Below are positions 31,685-34,956 of a DNA stretch of 34,956 nt, one piece after another. The position numbers and the translations under genes were made by a program. Under the pieces are notes generated by a model that was not told the origin of the DNA, searched no databases, and was given only the letters and a program-made list of their open reading frames with translations. Source of the DNA: Acidobacteriota bacterium (GTDB taxonomy: Bacteria; Acidobacteriota; Terriglobia; Acidiferrales; UBA7541); assembly GCA_018268785.1 (NCBI GenBank), contig JAFDVY010000029.1:1-34956 (forward strand), written 5' to 3'. Every line of letters starts with the position of its first letter. Positions within the stretch are counted from its first letter, which is position 1.

Positions 31685-32897
31685 AAGAAAGAGAACGGGA
31701 GTAGGTGGCCATGTCTTTGTCGCCGCGGCCGGAAAGATTGACGATGACAAGATCGTTCTTGAAAAACTTCGGGACGCGTTCGATGAGGCCGGCGATGGCG
31801 TGGGCGGATTCGAGAGCCGGGATAATTCCCTCGATGCGGGCGAGGGTGCGAGCAGCATCGAGCGCGGCAGCGTCCGTGACTGCGGAATATTCGGCGCGGC
31901 GCTGATCGGCGAGCCAGGCGTGCTCGGGGCCGATGGCGGGATAGTCGAGACCGGCGGAGACGGAATGGGTTGTGGCGATTTGACCGTCTTCCGTTTGTAG
32001 AACGTAAGTGTAGGTACCTTGCAAAACGCCGGGGCGCGCTCCGGTGAAACCCTGCGCAGCGGCCAAGCGCGCGGCGTGTTCACCGAGTCCGTTGCCACGG
32101 CCTCCTGCTTCGATGCCGATCAGTTTCACTTCGGAATCCTTTAGAAATTCGTGGAAGAGGCCAATGGCGTTCGAACCGCCGCCGACGCAGGCCATGAGGT
32201 GCGTGGGCAAGCGCTTTTCCGCAGCGAGAATTTGCGCGCGGGCTTCACGGCCGATGCAAGAGTGAAAATCGCGGACCATGGTCGGATAAGGATGCGCACC
32301 CAGCACAGAGCCGAGCAGATAGTGCGTGGTGCGGACATTGGTAACCCAGTCGCGCATCGCTTCGTTGATGGCATCTTTCAGCGTGCGCGAACCGGAGTCA
32401 ACGCCGACAACTTGCGCGCCAAGCATACGCATGCGGGAGACGTTGAGCGCCTGGCGCTCCATATCCTCGGTGCCCATATAAACGACACATTCAAGGCCGA
32501 GATGCGCGGCGACAGTGGCGCTGGCAACTCCGTGCTGGCCCGCGCCGGTTTCCGCGACGATACGCGGTTTGCCCATTTGCACGGCAAGAAGGCCCTGGCC
32601 GATGGCGTTGTTAATTTTGTGCGCGCCGGTATGGAGCAGGTCTTCGCGCTTGAGATAAATACGCGGACCTCCCAGGTGCTGAGTAAGGCGATCGGCAAAT
32701 TGCAGCGGCGTGGGACGGCCGACGAAATTCTTTAACAGATCGTTGAACTTTGTCTGAAAGACAGAATCGGATTTGGCTTGTTCGTAGACTCGTTCAAGTT
32801 CGAGCAGCGGCACCATGAGCGTTTCCGGAACGTAGCGGCCGCCGTAGGGGCCGAAGCGCCCAGGAACCGAGGCAGGAGTGGTGAGCTGGGATGCCAT
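31680..32897 (-). CDS. trpB: Tryptophan synthase beta subunit
   Basis: The 405-residue protein is a canonical TrpB1: [20 protein letters not shown] at the N-terminus, PLP-binding Lys94 in [13 protein letters not shown], and the GGGSNAIG phosphate-binding loop. It condenses indole with serine to give tryptophan. The TrpA subunit, usually encoded just downstream, is not here. A convergent DUF4440 gene follows instead. The ATG at 32895-32897 is the natural start. The stop codon lies inside a hairpin repeat. Confidence 0.96.
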   Translation of the reverse strand: MASQLTTPASVPGRFGPYGGRYVPETLMVPLLELERVYEQAKSDSVFQTKFNDLLKNFVGRPTPLQFADRLTQHLGGPRIYLKREDLLHTGAHKINNAIGQGLLAVQMGKPRIVAETGAGQHGVASATVAAHLGLECVVYMGTEDMERQALNVSRMRMLGAQVVGVDSGSRTLKDAINEAMRDWVTNVRTTHYLLGSVLGAHPYPTMVRDFHSCIGREARAQILAAEKRLPTHLMACVGGGSNAIGLFHEFLKDSEVKLIGIEAGGRGNGLGEHAARLAAAQGFTGARPGVLQGTYTYVLQTEDGQIATTHSVSAGLDYPAIGPEHAWLADQRRAEYSAVTDAAALDAARTLARIEGIIPALESAHAIAGLIERVPKFFKNDLVIVNLSGRGDKDMATYSRSLSL

Positions 32898-32930
32898 GGA
32901 GGAACTATTGTCGCATACCAGAGCGCCAAG

Positions 32931-32955
32931 AACGGGTCTGAAGACCCGCCACTAC
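32931..32955. repeat. Hairpin repeat (family 2) containing the trpF stop
   Basis: CGGGTCT (32933-32939) pairs with AGACCCG (32942-32948) in a perfect 7-base stem. It lies between trpF and trpB. The CTA at 32952-32954 inside the repeat is the TAG stop of trpF. TTCTTGG follows the stem on the minus strand, so it could act as a weak terminator or attenuator. Confidence 0.65.
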
Positions 32956-33608
32956 GAATTGTGTGAGAGAGCCTTATTGGCGCGGGCGACTTCGGCGAAG
33001 AATTCGCGCAGCTTTCCAGCGTCCTTGATGCCCGGACGGGATTCGACACCGCTGGCGACGTCTACGGCATAAGGCCGGACGGTGAGGATGGCCTCGCCGA
33101 CGTTTTCGGGTGTGAGGCCGCCGGCGAGCAGAATTGGCCGCACAGCACCGCGTGCTTCGACGGTTTTCTGAGCCATGGACCAGTCGGCGGTTTTCCCTGT
33201 GCCGCCGAATTGACCAGGTTGCGAAGCGTCGAGAAGAAACGCGGAGGCTTTGCGGTATTTGCCGAGCCTGGCCGGAGAAAATTTCGAATCAATGCGCAGA
33301 GCTTTGATGACCGGCAGGAATTTATTGCAATAGGTGACGTATGCGGAGCACTCGTCGCCGTGAAGCTGAATGGCGGAAAGTTCGAGCGAGTGCGCGAGGG
33401 CGACGACCAGGCGCGCTTTCCAGTCCACGAAGACGCCGACAGCTTCGGTTGCAGGATCGAGTCGCTTGCGAATTTTCCAGGCGTCTGCCGGAGAGATCAC
33501 ACGTGAAGACTTTTCGTGGAAATTCAAGCCTATGGCGTAGGCGCCGAGTTTTTCCGCGAGGCGAGCGTCCTGCGCGCGGGTGATGCCGCAGATTTTTACG
33601 CGAACCAT
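32952..33608 (-). CDS. trpF: Phosphoribosylanthranilate isomerase
   Basis: The 218-residue TIM-barrel protein begins MVRVKICGITRAQDARLAEK, with the catalytic Cys7 in KICGI. It has the family segments LSAIQLHGDE, FLLDASQPGQFGGTGKTADW and YAVDVASGVESRPGIKDAGK, the last with the catalytic Asp. It converts phosphoribosylanthranilate to CdRP in tryptophan synthesis. It sits between trpC and trpB, separated from trpB by a hairpin repeat and from trpC by a repeat copy. Confidence 0.95.
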   Translation of the reverse strand: MVRVKICGITRAQDARLAEKLGAYAIGLNFHEKSSRVISPADAWKIRKRLDPATEAVGVFVDWKARLVVALAHSLELSAIQLHGDECSAYVTYCNKFLPVIKALRIDSKFSPARLGKYRKASAFLLDASQPGQFGGTGKTADWSMAQKTVEARGAVRPILLAGGLTPENVGEAILTVRPYAVDVASGVESRPGIKDAGKLREFFAEVARANKALSHNS

Positions 33609-33623
33609 AAAACACCGAATCGA

Positions 33624-33660
33624 AGAGAAAAGCAGATTCCTCGCTTCGCTCGGAATGACA
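33624..33660. repeat. 37-bp half copy of the 89-bp element
   Basis: This is the exact inverse complement of 3099-3135, the left arm of the TIR-bounded element about 30 kb away. It occupies the gap between trpC and trpF. Complete identity over 37 bases suggests recent spread or strong constraint. Confidence 0.85.
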
Positions 33661-33664
33661 TCGT

Positions 33665-34468
33665 CTAGATGGCCTTTCCCAACAGAGTAGAAAGTGCGGC
33701 GGCTGGATCGGGCGCGAGCATGAGGCTGGTGCCGATGAGAAAAGCGTCGAAGCCGGCGGCGCGGAGCTTTTCGATTTCATCGCGGGACTTGATTCCCGAT
33801 TCGCTGACGGCAATGCAATCCTCGGGAATTTTTTCAATGAGCTCGAAGGACGTTTCGACGCGGACATCGAGCGTTTTCAGGTTGCGATTGTTGACGCCGA
33901 CGATTTTTGCGCCGGCCTGCAAAGCGCGGTCTAGTTCAGCAGGCGTGTGAACTTCGACGAGCGGCTCCATTTTCAATTCCCTGCCGAGAGCCAGAAGCTC
34001 GGCGAGCTGCTTGTCGCCCAGGGCGGCTACGATCAATAGAAAACTGTCGGCGTCATTGGCGCGGGATTCCCACACTTGCCAGGGATCGAAAATGAAATCC
34101 TTGCGCAATACCGGGATTTTTATGTTCTTGCGCGCGTCGCGAAGATTCTTGAGAGTGCCTCGAAAAAATTCGCCTTCGGTGAGCACGGAAAGGGCGGCCG
34201 CACCGGCGTTTTCAAGAGACGTGGCCAGCGCGACAGGGTCGAATGGTTCGCGAATGACGCCGCGGGAGGGCGAGGCGGGCTTTAGTTCGGCGAGCACATT
34301 GATACCGGGCCGCGAGAGCGCGGCTGTAAAATCGCGAAGAGGCGTAGCTGCGGCAACACCATATTTGAGCGCGGTTTCAGGCAGGACTTTTTTCCGGTGC
34401 TCGACTTCAGCAAAGCGCGCTTCGAGAATGCGGTCGAGAACTGTGCCAGTGGGAACGGGAGTGTGCAT
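33665..34468 (-). CDS. trpC: Indole-3-glycerol phosphate synthase
   Basis: The 267-residue TIM-barrel protein has the TrpC features: MHTPVPTGTVLDRILEARFA, then VLAELKPASPSRGVIREPFD with the catalytic Lys, VLRKDFIFDPWQVWESRAND, and ISESGI-like VSESGIKSRDEIEKLRAAGF. It converts CdRP to indole-3-glycerol phosphate. It is the first gene of the local trpCFB cluster and follows a plausible promoter at 34483-34511. trpD and trpE are not seen upstream. Confidence 0.96.
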   Translation of the reverse strand: MHTPVPTGTVLDRILEARFAEVEHRKKVLPETALKYGVAAATPLRDFTAALSRPGINVLAELKPASPSRGVIREPFDPVALATSLENAGAAALSVLTEGEFFRGTLKNLRDARKNIKIPVLRKDFIFDPWQVWESRANDADSFLLIVAALGDKQLAELLALGRELKMEPLVEVHTPAELDRALQAGAKIVGVNNRNLKTLDVRVETSFELIEKIPEDCIAVSESGIKSRDEIEKLRAAGFDAFLIGTSLMLAPDPAAALSTLLGKAI

Positions 34469-34482
34469 GAGCGTGAGTTATC

Positions 34483-34511
34483 ATGCTAAGGAGTGCGGGA
34501 ACGGGAGTCAA
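34483..34511 (-). promoter_or_regulatory. Sigma70-type promoter for trpC-trpF-trpB
   Basis: On the minus strand TTGACT (34506-34511) and TAGCAT (34483-34488) are separated by 17 bases. It lies just upstream of trpC with no leader peptide or trp attenuator structure that I can see. Confidence 0.5.
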
Positions 34512-34525
34512 ACCGGGGAGAAGTT

Positions 34526-34560
34526 GTCAGTCATCAGTCATCAGTTCTCAGTTCTCAGCA
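34526..34560. repeat. CAGT/TCAGTCATCAGT-type repeat
   Basis: The sequence GTCAGTCATCAGTCATCAGT followed by TCTCAGTTCTCAGCA repeats a CAGT(T/C)-based unit, related to the 18706-18737 copy. It lies between trpC and the monophosphatase gene. Confidence 0.6.
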
Positions 34561-34580
34561 AGGAGAATCCCGAATCGGAA

Positions 34581-34956
34581 ATGACCAAATACAGCGAAAC
34601 CTACGGAAAGCTGCTGGAGGAGATTGCGGAGGAGGCGGACGCGATTGCGTTGAAGTATTTTCGCACAGCGGATTTGCAGATTGAAAACAAACGCGACGGT
34701 TCGCGCGTGACGCAGGCGGACAAGCAAGTGGAAGCGATGGCGCGTGCGCGCGTGGCCGCGAGCGGGCTCGACTTGGACGTTTTGGGGGAAGAAATGGGCG
34801 GAGACGGAGCGAACGCTCCCGCGACGAAGCGCCCGCGGATGATTATTGACCCGATCGACGGCACGGAAGAATTTTCGCGCGGGATTCCGACGTTTGGCAC
34901 GCTGATGGGCATCGAAAGCGACGGCCAAATTGTGGCTGCGTATGTGAGCGCGCCGG
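34581..34956 (+). CDS. Inositol-monophosphatase family phosphatase (3' part cut by window end)
   Basis: The visible 125 residues begin MTKYSETYGKLLEEIAEEAD and contain the family's metal and substrate sites: SRVTQADKQVEA, VLGEEMGGDG and the DPIDGT motif in IIDPIDGTEEFSRGIPTFGT. The family has about 260 residues and uses Mg2+ to hydrolyse small phosphate esters such as inositol phosphate or histidinol phosphate. Which one applies cannot be told from this fragment. A start further upstream is not evident. The start has a weak CGGAA site only. Confidence 0.85.
   Translation, partial: MTKYSETYGKLLEEIAEEADAIALKYFRTADLQIENKRDGSRVTQADKQVEAMARARVAASGLDLDVLGEEMGGDGANAPATKRPRMIIDPIDGTEEFSRGIPTFGTLMGIESDGQIVAAYVSAP

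Overview
The window looks like chromosomal DNA of an acidobacterium (Acidobacteriota, probably class Terriglobia or close to it). The main clues are a VWFA-related protein of the acidobacterial type at 12228-13211, a rpmF-plsX-fab operon beside a DUF177/YceD gene, and short dispersed intergenic repeats of the kind common in these genomes. There is no rRNA or tRNA gene, no CRISPR array, no phage and no intact insertion sequence. Most of the sequence is housekeeping or envelope-related.

Left part (1-9014), all on the minus strand. ETF-ubiquinone oxidoreductase (cut by the window start), etfA and etfB form an electron-transfer module that passes electrons from acyl-CoA dehydrogenases to quinone. 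Upstream of it, in transcription order, lie yceD, rpmF, plsX, fabD, fabG, a short second ACP-like gene, acpP and fabF, a fatty-acid and phospholipid synthesis operon. fabH is missing from its usual place between plsX and fabD. acpP has its own strong promoter, whose -35 box overlaps the stop codon of the ACP-like gene.

Middle part (9015-20081). Three plus-strand genes encode membrane-anchored or exported proteins: a coiled-coil protein, a large secreted protein of unknown function and a VWFA-related protein. They are followed by a minus-strand Lon-family protease, an AI-2E/PerM family membrane protein, a divergent Spinster-like MFS transporter, a small conserved protein, and a class V aminotransferase of the serine/alanine-glyoxylate type.

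Accessory stretch (20082-23404). A 592-base non-coding region with repeats is followed by a RelB-like/ParE-like toxin-antitoxin pair. Next comes a previously hidden degenerate ParA ATPase remnant on the minus strand, then a class A beta-lactamase with PER-like features and a TfoX-N-like protein. This is the only part that looks like turnover of mobile or accessory DNA.

Right part (23405-34956). A fused membrane/spermidine synthase-like protein, a DUF1330 protein and a fatty acid desaturase with a clear promoter are followed by a set of small envelope or secreted proteins: a beta-sandwich-like protein, YidB/DUF937, a ComEA-like helix-hairpin-helix protein and a Ser/Lys/Ala-rich repeat protein. 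Then come an orphan sugar-binding protein of the XylF type, a SnoaL/DUF4440 protein, and a trpC-trpF-trpB cluster that lacks trpA next to trpB. The window ends inside an inositol-monophosphatase family gene.

I did not find a convincing new multi-gene system. The most interesting items are the ParA remnant next to the toxin-antitoxin pair, the truncated ACP-like gene whose stop codon overlaps the acpP promoter, the TIR-bounded 89-bp element with an identical half copy about 30 kb away, and a hairpin repeat that supplies the stop codons of trpB and trpF.
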